DNA from: Micavibrio_A sp964423095
Lineage (GTDB): Bacteria; Pseudomonadota; Alphaproteobacteria; Micavibrionales; Micavibrionaceae
Length of the DNA: 59,051 bases
Assembly (NCBI GenBank): GCA_964423095.1
Contig: CAYRDI010000008.1
Location: 1-59,051 of the forward strand
Reading direction: 5' to 3'
Shown here in pieces: positions 1 through 6,353 of the stretch. The notes under the pieces are model-generated. The model searched no databases. It worked only from the letters and a program-made list of their open reading frames with translations, and was not told where the DNA came from. The number at the start of each line of letters is the position of its first letter. Position 1 is the first letter of the stretch. The position numbers were made by a program, and so were the translations under genes.

Positions 1-1
1 T

Positions 2-211
2 TATCCCAGCCCGGAAACACGGGGGGTTTACCCGTTTATAATACCTCCCGGTGGTGGCGGTGGCGGCTTTATAAAAGATTGCGGCGGTGTAACACCTCCG
101 CCTCCGCCACCACCGCCGCCACCTGTTCCGATCGGCTCCACATTGCCACTCATTCTTACGGGAATCGGAGCACTCGCCGCCCTGCGCCGCAGGGAACCTA
201 AAGGGCCATAA
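2..211 (+). CDS. 3' end of a secreted protein with PEP-CTERM/VPLPA-like C-terminal anchor (partial)
   Basis: The frame is open from base 2 and stops with TAA at 209-211, so the gene is cut by the left edge. The visible 69 residues hold a Gly run (PPGGGGGGF), a run of nine prolines broken by nothing else, then VPIGSTLPLILTGIG, a short hydrophobic helix and an Arg cluster (ALRRREPKGP). A Val-Pro start, hydrophobic helix and RRR tail is the layout of PEP-CTERM/VPLPA-CTERM sorting signals, which exosortase-type systems process in Gram-negative bacteria. The protein is therefore probably exported and membrane-anchored or sorted to the surface, with the proline stretch as a spacer. Its function cannot be told because the N-terminal part is missing. 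No exosortase is in the window. A plain C-terminal membrane anchor is the alternative. Confidence 0.65.
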   Translation, partial: YPSPETRGVYPFIIPPGGGGGGFIKDCGGVTPPPPPPPPPPVPIGSTLPLILTGIGALAALRRREPKGP

Positions 212-220
212 TCAAAAACA

Positions 221-247
221 AAGGGCGGTTCAAACCGCCCTTTTTCT
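221..247. terminator. Rho-independent terminator, bidirectional
   Basis: AAAGGGCGGTT-CAA-ACCGCCCTTTTT: a GC-rich stem with a T run on both strands, 10 bases after the stop of the left-edge gene. It can also end minus-strand transcription from the membrane-protein gene at 313-711. Confidence 0.85.
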
Positions 248-273
248 TTTCCGGGATATTCATTGGACCAACG

Positions 274-308
274 GGTTCCCAGTCAAATTTGCACCCTGCG
301 ATTTTTCC
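274..308. repeat. 35-bp imperfect direct repeat, copy 1
   Basis: GGTTCCCAGTC...CCTGCGATTTTTCC. It matches 747-781 at about 30 of 35 positions. Read on the minus strand both copies encode GKIAGxKxDWEP, and they flank the small membrane-protein gene. This copy sits in a longer minus-strand reading frame that runs into the terminator and has no clear gene of its own, so it may be a decayed duplicate. Confidence 0.7.
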
Positions 309-312
309 ATGG

Positions 313-711
313 TCAGTTGCAAAATGCCATAAGCGGTTCACGACACCAAAATAAGCCAAGAAAATCAAAAACTTTGAACGAAAGAACATAAAATAACCCA
401 GCATATCCGCCGATCAGGCTCATCACGAAATACATCGCCGCCATGAGCGCGTTTTTATACCGCCTGAAAATCAGAAAATACGGGATTTGTAAAAAAAGCA
501 AAAGAGCGAAAAATTCTACAGCCTTTTCAAAAGCGTCAACAATGTCATTGAAATGATTCTTATAAAAACTATCCCCATCTATTAAATATGGAAAGTAGAA
601 ATAAATAACACCCGTCGCTAAAAACAAGAAATAAAACAACGTTATTAAGGTCAGCCACAATAGATAGACCGGCAAATAGGTTCTTACATGGCCCCATGTA
701 AACGAGGCCAT
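313..711 (-). CDS. small integral membrane protein, unknown function
   Basis: Read from ATG at 711 the product has 132 residues, beginning MASFTWGHVRTYL. The frame stays open to 792, but that extension overlaps the short frame at 728-865, so I prefer the inner ATG, 16 bases after that frame's stop. Three or four hydrophobic segments are visible: about residues 12-40 (Phe/Tyr/Leu-rich), 65-82 (FFALLLFLQIPYFLIF) and two near the C-terminus around the LIGGYAGLFYVLSF stretch. It is rich in aromatic residues, with no motif I recognise. A 35-bp direct repeat lies on either side. Base composition is more AT-rich than in the housekeeping genes downstream. It is probably an inner-membrane protein of the accessory gene pool. 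Confidence 0.55.
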   Translation of the reverse strand: MASFTWGHVRTYLPVYLLWLTLITLFYFLFLATGVIYFYFPYLIDGDSFYKNHFNDIVDAFEKAVEFFALLLFLQIPYFLIFRRYKNALMAAMYFVMSLIGGYAGLFYVLSFKVFDFLGLFWCREPLMAFCN

Positions 712-727
712 GTAAGCGCGTTTTAGT

Positions 728-865
728 TTATCGAGGCCGTTCGAAAGGTTCCCAGTCGATTTTATAGCCTGCGATTTTTCCGCCCTGAACAAGAATTCTT
801 CCCTTCAACTGTTCGCGTCTGGATTTGTGGGGATCAAACCATATTGAACAACTAAAACATCCCTG
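728..865 (-). pseudogene. short reading frame without a start codon (CFSC...GGKIAGYKIDWEP), possible gene remnant
   Basis: After an in-frame TAA at 866-868 this frame encodes 45 residues starting QGCFSCSIWFDPH and ending GGKIAGYKIDWEPFERPR. No ATG or GTG is available; only an internal TTG exists. The codons read like real protein (a CxxC pair, then charged residues), and the last part is repeated in the GKIAGCKFDWEP frame at 274-308. The likeliest reading is the 3' remnant of a gene, or a gene broken by a frameshift, sitting just upstream of the membrane-protein gene. It could instead be chance. Confidence 0.3.
747..781. repeat. 35-bp imperfect direct repeat, copy 2
   Basis: Partner of 274-308; encodes GKIAGYKIDWEP on the minus strand. 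The conserved ends (GGTTCCCAGTC and CCTGCGATTTTTCC) are identical and the differences are in the middle. Confidence 0.7.
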
Positions 866-878
866 TTAGGGTTTGGCC

Positions 879-1406
879 ATGGGGAAAATTACAACCATAG
901 GCTTTTTCGTTCTTTTGCTTTTCTGTGGACCCGTCTTCGCGGAAGAAACCCCCGCCAAAACCATCATCAATGATCCGAAGGAGGCCGCCCAACTGATCGG
1001 GCGGCATCTGTTCACCAATGAAAATTTAACCCATCGTTATAGCGCCTCTTACAACTTTTTCGGCGATTCTATCGTTTATGAAAAGGATGGCGTCTATCAC
1101 ATCCATGGCGGACAGGACGGTTATTTTCGTTTTAAAAGTAACACATTCAGAGGCGGTAATCTTAGGATGGACGGCATCGTCACCGAAATAAACCCGGCTG
1201 CCTTCATCTTTAAAGGCGTGATCGAAACGGCAGAACTCGACCTTAATGAATGGAATGTTTGCCAGCGGGAGGGTTCCTTCACCTTTTCGCGCAAGAAACA
1301 CCCTGCCTATTGGCGCCTGCAAAGCATCACCTATCCGCCCCATTGCAAGGGACGGATAGGTGAGGGTGAATATATCGACCTGTTTTCGGAGCAAATTTAT
1401 GAATAG
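879..1406 (+). CDS. secreted protein of unknown function
   Basis: The product is 175 residues from ATG at 879; a TTG two codons upstream is possible but less likely. The first 21 residues are a clear Sec signal peptide: GK, a hydrophobic core ending in PVFA, then EET. The mature part has no transmembrane segment and contains two cysteines (NVCQREG and PPHCKGR) that could form a disulfide in the periplasm. It has a beta-rich look, with alternating short hydrophobic stretches and many Gly, Tyr and Phe (GDSIVYEKDGVYHIHGG). I do not recognise the family. It is convergent with the muramidase-like gene, the two stops being almost adjacent, and there is no terminator between them. Confidence 0.65.
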   Translation: MGKITTIGFFVLLLFCGPVFAEETPAKTIINDPKEAAQLIGRHLFTNENLTHRYSASYNFFGDSIVYEKDGVYHIHGGQDGYFRFKSNTFRGGNLRMDGIVTEINPAAFIFKGVIETAELDLNEWNVCQREGSFTFSRKKHPAYWRLQSITYPPHCKGRIGEGEYIDLFSEQIYE

Positions 1407-1407
1407 G

Positions 1408-2751
1408 TTATTTTTTGTAACGGAAATGTTCGTTCCGCTTTAAATCACCTTCCGTCTTGAATTTTTCATCCCGAAGATCACCAAGCCGGTCCAAAAAGAT
1501 CCGTTTTTTATTGGGGTCGGACGCCACGGTGCGCAACGCGTTAAAGGTCTGGCTACCCGGTCCGCCACCAAGAGGAATTTTTTTATCCGTGGGCAACGCG
1601 GCGTTCAACGCCTTTTGCGCCAATTCGGATGTTTTCATATAATCTTCCCGGAAGATGACGTCAGCAAACGCGGCCGCGACTTCTGGGTCCCCGATCGTAT
1701 CCAGCAGTTTATAGCCCTTATCGGGTGGTATGCCCTTTGTCCGCGCTGCGCCTTTAAAGGCTTCGTTGTAATAGGCTTTGTACACTTCGCGGATATCGGC
1801 CTGGCTCAAATCCGCCGCTTTCACCTCTTTCCCATACTTGGCAACAATCCCATCGGCAAATCCCTGTTTCTTTAGACTATCGAACGTGCCCTGCATAATA
1901 CCGGCATAGGCCGTGCTGTTTGGCGCTTTGTCCATCCCGCCTTCAAAGGCGTATGTTTCACGAAAGGCTTTTTTGGTGGCCGGAGAAAGGTCTTTGTCTG
2001 TTTCCGTGTGTTCAACCCACCCCTTCCATTCCTGTGCCCGTTCCTTGCTGCCAAATACATCCGTTTTTTCTTTCGGTAAAAACGGATTTTGATTGTCCGC
2101 ACCTTTACTTTCGCTTTTTGCCGGATTTTTGCTGTCTTCAAAGGAGGGTTTTCTAGGGGGAACAGGAAACGCATGTTCACGTTCGTTGAGGGCAACGATA
2201 TTCTCGTCATCCCAACCCCGTATCACCCGTCCGGTCGCGTCAAGTTCCGCGGGTTTTTCGGGGGCCGGTTTTTCTTCGCGCGGGCGGCGCGGTGGCGGGA
2301 TGGCTTGGGAAAGGGCAAAGGCGGGAGCCTTTTCTTCGGGCCGGATCATCCGCCCGCTCGCATCATATTCCACGGGACGGGAGTCTTCCGCCTCTTCGTC
2401 CCTTTTCGCCGCCAGCGGGTTGACAAAGGAAAGGGGGGCGGATTCCGCCCGCGGTTTTTCCGGCGTTTCGCGCGCGGCGGGTTCACGCATCGTTTTTTTC
2501 AACGCGGCCTCCGTTTCACCGCCTGGCAGAAGATAGCCATCGACCTTTAAGCCTTCCTCCCCCTGAAACGCACGAATGGCGTCATCCATCCCTTGCGTGA
2601 TGTATCCGTGGGGTTCGGGCGGGGTGGACAGGTCATAAAGCCCGCGTTCGTTCAACGCGCGTTTGACGCGGATCACATCGTCCGGTTTGTTTTCATGGTT
2701 GTTGCCGACCGCGCCGGAAATCAGCGCGGCAATATCATCGAAAATGCCCAT
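1408..2751 (-). CDS. peptidoglycan-binding, GH108-type muramidase (endolysin-like)
   Basis: The product has 447 residues. Residues about 20-88 look like a PG_binding_1 domain (DDVIRVKRALNERGLYD, then DDAIRAFQGEEGLKVDG). Residues about 90-235 are a Pro/Glu-rich linker with two copies of a DA(S/T)GR(M/V)IR motif near 128 and 168. The C-terminal part carries FEGG with the Glu at about residue 270, then AYAGIMQGTF and a later PEVAAAFADV helix. This is the layout of the glycoside hydrolase 108 N-acetylmuramidase fold, in which Glu of EGG is catalytic. It would cleave the glycan chain of peptidoglycan. There is no signal peptide, as in phage endolysins, so export would need a holin or another route, or the enzyme acts after lysis. 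Cell-wall remodelling, a prophage remnant or an anti-bacterial role are all open. Fold assignment is by motif only. Confidence 0.7.
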   Translation of the reverse strand: MGIFDDIAALISGAVGNNHENKPDDVIRVKRALNERGLYDLSTPPEPHGYITQGMDDAIRAFQGEEGLKVDGYLLPGGETEAALKKTMREPAARETPEKPRAESAPLSFVNPLAAKRDEEAEDSRPVEYDASGRMIRPEEKAPAFALSQAIPPPRRPREEKPAPEKPAELDATGRVIRGWDDENIVALNEREHAFPVPPRKPSFEDSKNPAKSESKGADNQNPFLPKEKTDVFGSKERAQEWKGWVEHTETDKDLSPATKKAFRETYAFEGGMDKAPNSTAYAGIMQGTFDSLKKQGFADGIVAKYGKEVKAADLSQADIREVYKAYYNEAFKGAARTKGIPPDKGYKLLDTIGDPEVAAAFADVIFREDYMKTSELAQKALNAALPTDKKIPLGGGPGSQTFNALRTVASDPNKKRIFLDRLGDLRDEKFKTEGDLKRNEHFRYKK

Positions 2752-2790
2752 GGGCGTTTCCTTCTCTTATGTTCGGGTTATGGGAAAATG

Positions 2791-2826
2791 AAAAACGCGC
2801 CCTGATGGAGGCGGACTCCGGGCGCG
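2791..2826 (-). terminator. Rho-independent terminator
   Basis: On the minus strand CGCGCCC and GGGCGCG pair around a loop of about 17 bases and are followed by TTTTTCATTTT. It ends transcripts from the gene at 2990-3373, just before the muramidase gene. The rest of the 2752-2989 gap shows nothing I can name. Confidence 0.7.
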
Positions 2827-2989
2827 TGCTAGGATTAATATCCTATGATTTTAACAAAAAGTCAAGGGCTTTTACTGCGGCCCGTCGGGTGTGGGCTTGG
2901 CACCCCCCGAAAGGGCGGACGCATCATAGGACGCATCCCGTTCCAGATTCTGATCGCTGACCGAAGCACAAAAGCTGGACAGCATATTC

Positions 2990-3373
2990 TTAATGGACAT
3001 GGTCGGCCTCCATCCGGAAAAGCGCGTTTTCGATGGACACGCCTTCGCGGCCCAGCCGGTAGAACATCACGCGGGTTTTGTTGTCATCGTCCCGTTCGGA
3101 CACGATATGGTAAAGAATGCGGGCGCCGGTTTCATGGCCCAGCTGCATCAAGGCTTTGCGCCCGTTCAACAGGGAAACAAGGTTCATCACCTTCTTTTCG
3201 GATAAAACCGGGTCTTCAGCCGTATCGAGCACGGTGTAATCGCCCACGGGCACCGGCTCTTCGGCCAGATCGCCTTCATATTTCAATATCATATAGCCGC
3301 GCGGGTGGACGGGGCTCCGGCGATAGGTGTATCGCGGCGTTCCGGCTTCGGCGTTAAAGTCCTGTGTTTGCAT
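2990..3373 (-). CDS. conserved-looking small cytoplasmic protein, unknown function
   Basis: The product has 127 residues with no signal peptide or membrane segment. The N-terminal half is rich in Tyr, Pro and Arg (TPRYTYRRSPVHPRGYM); the rest alternates acidic and hydrophobic stretches (KVMNLVSLLNGRKALMQLG, then RVMFYRLGREG). I recognise no motif. It is divergent from ahcY, with 91 bases between the starts, and is followed by a terminator, so it forms its own transcription unit. The balanced composition and steady codon use argue for a real gene. Confidence 0.6.
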   Translation of the reverse strand: MQTQDFNAEAGTPRYTYRRSPVHPRGYMILKYEGDLAEEPVPVGDYTVLDTAEDPVLSEKKVMNLVSLLNGRKALMQLGHETGARILYHIVSERDDDNKTRVMFYRLGREGVSIENALFRMEADHVH

Positions 3374-3464
3374 ATTTTCTTCTTTGCGGCTTGCATTTTG
3401 GCGCGCCCGCCCTTAAGTCTTGGCACGGAAATATTAAAATAATTTTAAGCGCAGGAGCAAATTC

Positions 3465-4778
3465 ATGACCGCCGCCCCCAAACCCGTTGAAAACGATTAC
3501 AAAGTCAAGGACATCACCCTCGCCGGCTGGGGCCGCAAGGAGATCGAACTGGCCGAAAAGGAAATGCCCGGCCTGATGGCGATCCGCGCCGAATACGGCA
3601 AGGAACAACCGCTCAAAGGCGCGCGAATTGCGGGATGCCTGCACATGACCATCCAGACCGCCGTGCTGATCGAAACGCTGGAAGCGCTGGGTGCCACCGT
3701 GCGCTGGTCTTCTTGCAACATTTTTTCCACCCAAGACCACGCCGCCGCCGCGATTGCCGCCAAGGGCACCTGCGCCGTTTTCGCCTGGAAAGGCCAGACG
3801 AACGAAGAGGCCGAATGGTGCATTCACCAAACGATCAAAGGCCCCGATGGCTGGACCGCCAACATGATCCTGGATGACGGCGGCGATTTGACCGCCATCA
3901 TGCACAAGGATTACCCCGACCTGATGAAGGGCGTGAAGGGGATTTCCGAAGAAACCACCACGGGCGTGCTGCGCCTTTACGACATGGCGAAAAAGGGCAC
4001 GCTGGCCGTTCCCGCCATCAACGTCAATGACTCGGTCACCAAATCCAAGTTCGACAACAAATACGGCTGCCGCGAATCCCTCGTGGACGGGATCCGCCGC
4101 GCCACCGACGTCATGCTGGCCGGTAAGGTCGCTGTTGTCGCCGGATTTGGCGATGTGGGCAAAGGCTCCGCCGCTTCGCTCGCAAGTCAGGGCGTTCGCG
4201 TGATGGTCACGGAAATCGACCCGATCTGCGCCCTTCAGGCCTGTATGGAAGGGTACGAAGTTGTGACCATGGAAGATGCAGCGCCCCGCGCGGACATTTT
4301 CGTGACCACCACGGGCAATATCGACATCATCACGATCGAACACATGCGCGCGATGAAAGACAGCGCGATCGTCTGCAACATCGGCCACTTCGACAATGAA
4401 ATCCAGGTGGATGCCCTGCGCAACCTGAAATGGTCCAATATCAAGCCGCAGGTCGATGAAATCGAATTCCCCGATGGCAAAAAGATCATCCTGCTGGCCG
4501 AAGGCCGCCTCGTAAACCTTGGTTGCGGTACGGGTCACCCGTCCTTCGTGATGTCCTCGTCCTTCACCAACCAAACGCTGGCGCAGATCGAACTCTGGAA
4601 GAACGCCGACAAGTACGAAAAGAAAGTCTACGTCCTGCCCAAACACCTCGATGAAAAGGTTGCCATGCTGCACCTTGAAAAGCTCGGCGCGAAACTGACC
4701 AAGCTCAACAAGGCGCAAGCCGACTATATCGGCGTAGAGCAGCAAGGGCCGTTCAAATCAGACGCCTACCGCTACTAA
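3465..4778 (+). CDS. ahcY: adenosylhomocysteinase (S-adenosylhomocysteine hydrolase)
   Basis: This 437-residue enzyme splits S-adenosylhomocysteine into adenosine and homocysteine. It clears the inhibitor left by methyltransferases and feeds the methionine cycle. The family is highly conserved and the match is clear along the whole length: CLHMTIQTAVLIETL near residue 56, NVNDSVTKSKFDNKYGCRES near 186, the NAD-binding loop VAGFGDVGKGSA near 223, and the classic C-terminal KSDAYRY that closes over the neighbouring subunit's NAD. GCAGGAGC lies 8 bases before ATG as the ribosome site. The stop is followed closely by a strong terminator, so the gene is monocistronic. No SAH riboswitch is visible in the 91-base leader. 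Confidence 0.98.
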   Translation: MTAAPKPVENDYKVKDITLAGWGRKEIELAEKEMPGLMAIRAEYGKEQPLKGARIAGCLHMTIQTAVLIETLEALGATVRWSSCNIFSTQDHAAAAIAAKGTCAVFAWKGQTNEEAEWCIHQTIKGPDGWTANMILDDGGDLTAIMHKDYPDLMKGVKGISEETTTGVLRLYDMAKKGTLAVPAINVNDSVTKSKFDNKYGCRESLVDGIRRATDVMLAGKVAVVAGFGDVGKGSAASLASQGVRVMVTEIDPICALQACMEGYEVVTMEDAAPRADIFVTTTGNIDIITIEHMRAMKDSAIVCNIGHFDNEIQVDALRNLKWSNIKPQVDEIEFPDGKKIILLAEGRLVNLGCGTGHPSFVMSSSFTNQTLAQIELWKNADKYEKKVYVLPKHLDEKVAMLHLEKLGAKLTKLNKAQADYIGVEQQGPFKSDAYRY

Positions 4779-4796
4779 TTTATTGGAATAATTGTA

Positions 4797-4828
4797 AAAA
4801 CCCCGCTTTTAAAGCGGGGTTTTTATTA
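4797..4828 (+). terminator. Rho-independent terminator of ahcY
   Basis: AAAAACCCCGC-TTTTAAA-GCGGGGTTTTT starts 19 bases after the ahcY stop; perfect stem with T run. Confidence 0.9.
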
Positions 4829-4866
4829 TTTTATTTCAATGCCTTGCAATTATATTCTCTCTTTTG

Positions 4867-4895
4867 TTGACATATTTATATCTCTTGGGTAAAAC
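4867..4895 (+). promoter_or_regulatory. possible sigma-70-type promoter
   Basis: TTGACA at 4867-4872, a 17-base spacer, and TAAAAC at 4890-4895, in an AT-rich stretch 40 bases before the gene at 4935. A perfect -35 box with correct spacing, but the -10 is poor. Confidence 0.4.
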
Positions 4896-4934
4896 CACGC
4901 CAATATTTATAAAAAACAAAAGAATGGTGTGAAC

Positions 4935-5369
4935 ATGCGTGATACGTATAACGAAAAAGCGGAAAGCAACTTTGCCAAAGCCTATCTGGCCGCCCTGCAA
5001 TCCATCATCCGTTTTGACGAGCAACTGGCCGGAGCCCGCCTGAATAAAGTCGCGGCCATTATGGCGCCGTATGTTAAGGCTGACATGACGCCCCGCGCCA
5101 ATGCTGCCGAGGCCGCCATCTTCACAGAACTGAAAAACAACCGCATCATGGAACGCGGCTGTTTGTACGGCGATTACCAGTCCAACGAAAAAACCCCGTG
5201 GCTGCGTGACCCTATCCTGCTGGGTATGGTCAAAAGCCATGTCGAACTGCTGGGCAACCCGGATGACAAAGAGGCGCTCAAGACCTTTTTGGAGCGCACG
5301 GAAGCCTTTTACGGTTCGGACGCAAAACCGGCCAAACCGTTCCAGCGCGCCCTATCCATCGTCGCCTGA
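4935..5369 (+). CDS. small alpha-helical protein, unknown function
   Basis: The product has 144 residues from ATG at 4935 (a GTG two codons upstream is the alternative). It is predicted almost entirely helical, with long amphipathic runs (ESNFAKAYLAALQSIIRFDEQLAG, shown here only as its core AKAYLAALQSIIRFD) and no signal peptide. I recognise no family. It lies between ahcY and purU with its own likely promoter, is not coupled to either, and has normal codon use. Confidence 0.6.
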   Translation: MRDTYNEKAESNFAKAYLAALQSIIRFDEQLAGARLNKVAAIMAPYVKADMTPRANAAEAAIFTELKNNRIMERGCLYGDYQSNEKTPWLRDPILLGMVKSHVELLGNPDDKEALKTFLERTEAFYGSDAKPAKPFQRALSIVA

Positions 5370-5429
5370 TTTTAATAGGGCTTTTGTGGGGGATGACGAA
5401 GGCCTAAACCTGCGGCATAATCACCCCCC

Positions 5430-6266
5430 ATGAACGTGCTTCGCCTCCATTGTGTCGATCAACCCGGCATTGTCGCCGCCGTCGCGACGACCCTGTCCAA
5501 CAACCAGTGCAATATCGAAGAATCGTCCCAGTTTTTTGACCCGCTATCAGGCCGGTTTTTCATGCGGGTGGTTTTCCGCGCGCTGGCGGACGGGTGTCTT
5601 GCCGGTTTCATGGCCCGCTTCCCCGAAAACGCATCACGTTTCAACATGACGTGGGAGGTTTGCGATTTGGCGGCCCCCGTCCCTGCCATGATCCTGGTGT
5701 CCAAGGCCGACCATTGTCTCCACGACCTGATCTACCGCGCCGGAACGGGCGCCCTGAACATTGACATAAAAGGCGTTGTTTCCAACCATGCCGATCTCGA
5801 AAAGCTGACGCACAATGCGGGGATTCCGTTCCATCATTTGCCCATCGAACGCAGCAAAAACGAGCAGGAAAATCAGATCGCCACCCTGATAGAATCCACC
5901 GGATCGGAGCTGGTTTTGCTGGCCCGTTACATGCAGGTTTTATCGCAGCAAATGTGCAGCAATTTTGCAGGGCGCATCATCAACATCCATCATTCGTTTT
6001 TACCCGGATTCAAAGGGGCGAAGCCGTATCATCAGGCCTATGAGCGTGGCGTAAAAATCATTGGCGCAACAGCCCATTTCGCCACCGAAGACCTCGACGA
6101 AGGGCCGATTATTGTGCAGGGCGTGGAACCTGTGGATCACACCTTCACCCCCGAAAAAATGCAGCAAGCCGGGCGCGATACCGAAGCCCGTGTTCTGGCC
6201 CGCGCGGTACGGCTTTACACCGAACGGCGGATCTTCCTTCACGGCCATCGCACGGTCATCCTCTAA
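5430..6266 (+). CDS. purU: formyltetrahydrofolate deformylase
   Basis: The product has 278 residues, the usual length. It hydrolyses 10-formyl-THF to THF and formate, balancing one-carbon pools and supplying formate to purine synthesis. Residues 1-75 form an ACT domain (LHCVDQPGIVAAVATTLS) that senses a small ligand, typically glycine or methionine in this family. From about residue 80 comes the formyltransferase fold with NIHHSFLPGFKGAKPYHQA near 185-203, holding the catalytic His, and LDEGPII with the catalytic Asp. Being close to ahcY makes metabolic sense, but a 60-base gap and the absence of a strong ribosome site suggest separate expression. Confidence 0.96.
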   Translation: MNVLRLHCVDQPGIVAAVATTLSNNQCNIEESSQFFDPLSGRFFMRVVFRALADGCLAGFMARFPENASRFNMTWEVCDLAAPVPAMILVSKADHCLHDLIYRAGTGALNIDIKGVVSNHADLEKLTHNAGIPFHHLPIERSKNEQENQIATLIESTGSELVLLARYMQVLSQQMCSNFAGRIINIHHSFLPGFKGAKPYHQAYERGVKIIGATAHFATEDLDEGPIIVQGVEPVDHTFTPEKMQQAGRDTEARVLARAVRLYTERRIFLHGHRTVIL

Positions 6267-6353
6267 CGCAGCAATTTGTACCCGAACGCTTATCCTTACG
6301 ACAAATACTTTCCTGTTTTCTTTCTTCCCCGTGACCCTTAAAATTAACCAAAT

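Noticed and set aside
47..122. GC-rich inverted complementarity (GGTGGTGGCGGTGGCGGC versus CCGCCACCACCGCCGCC)
   Set aside because: Explained by a Gly run followed by a Pro run in the coding frame, not a regulatory hairpin.
3374..3464. Possible SAH riboswitch before ahcY
   Set aside because: Only 91 bases and no conserved SAH aptamer core or pseudoknot visible.
3354..4745. 463-codon minus-strand frame opposite ahcY
   Set aside because: Shadow of the strongly conserved ahcY codons; Gly/Val/His-rich with no family features.
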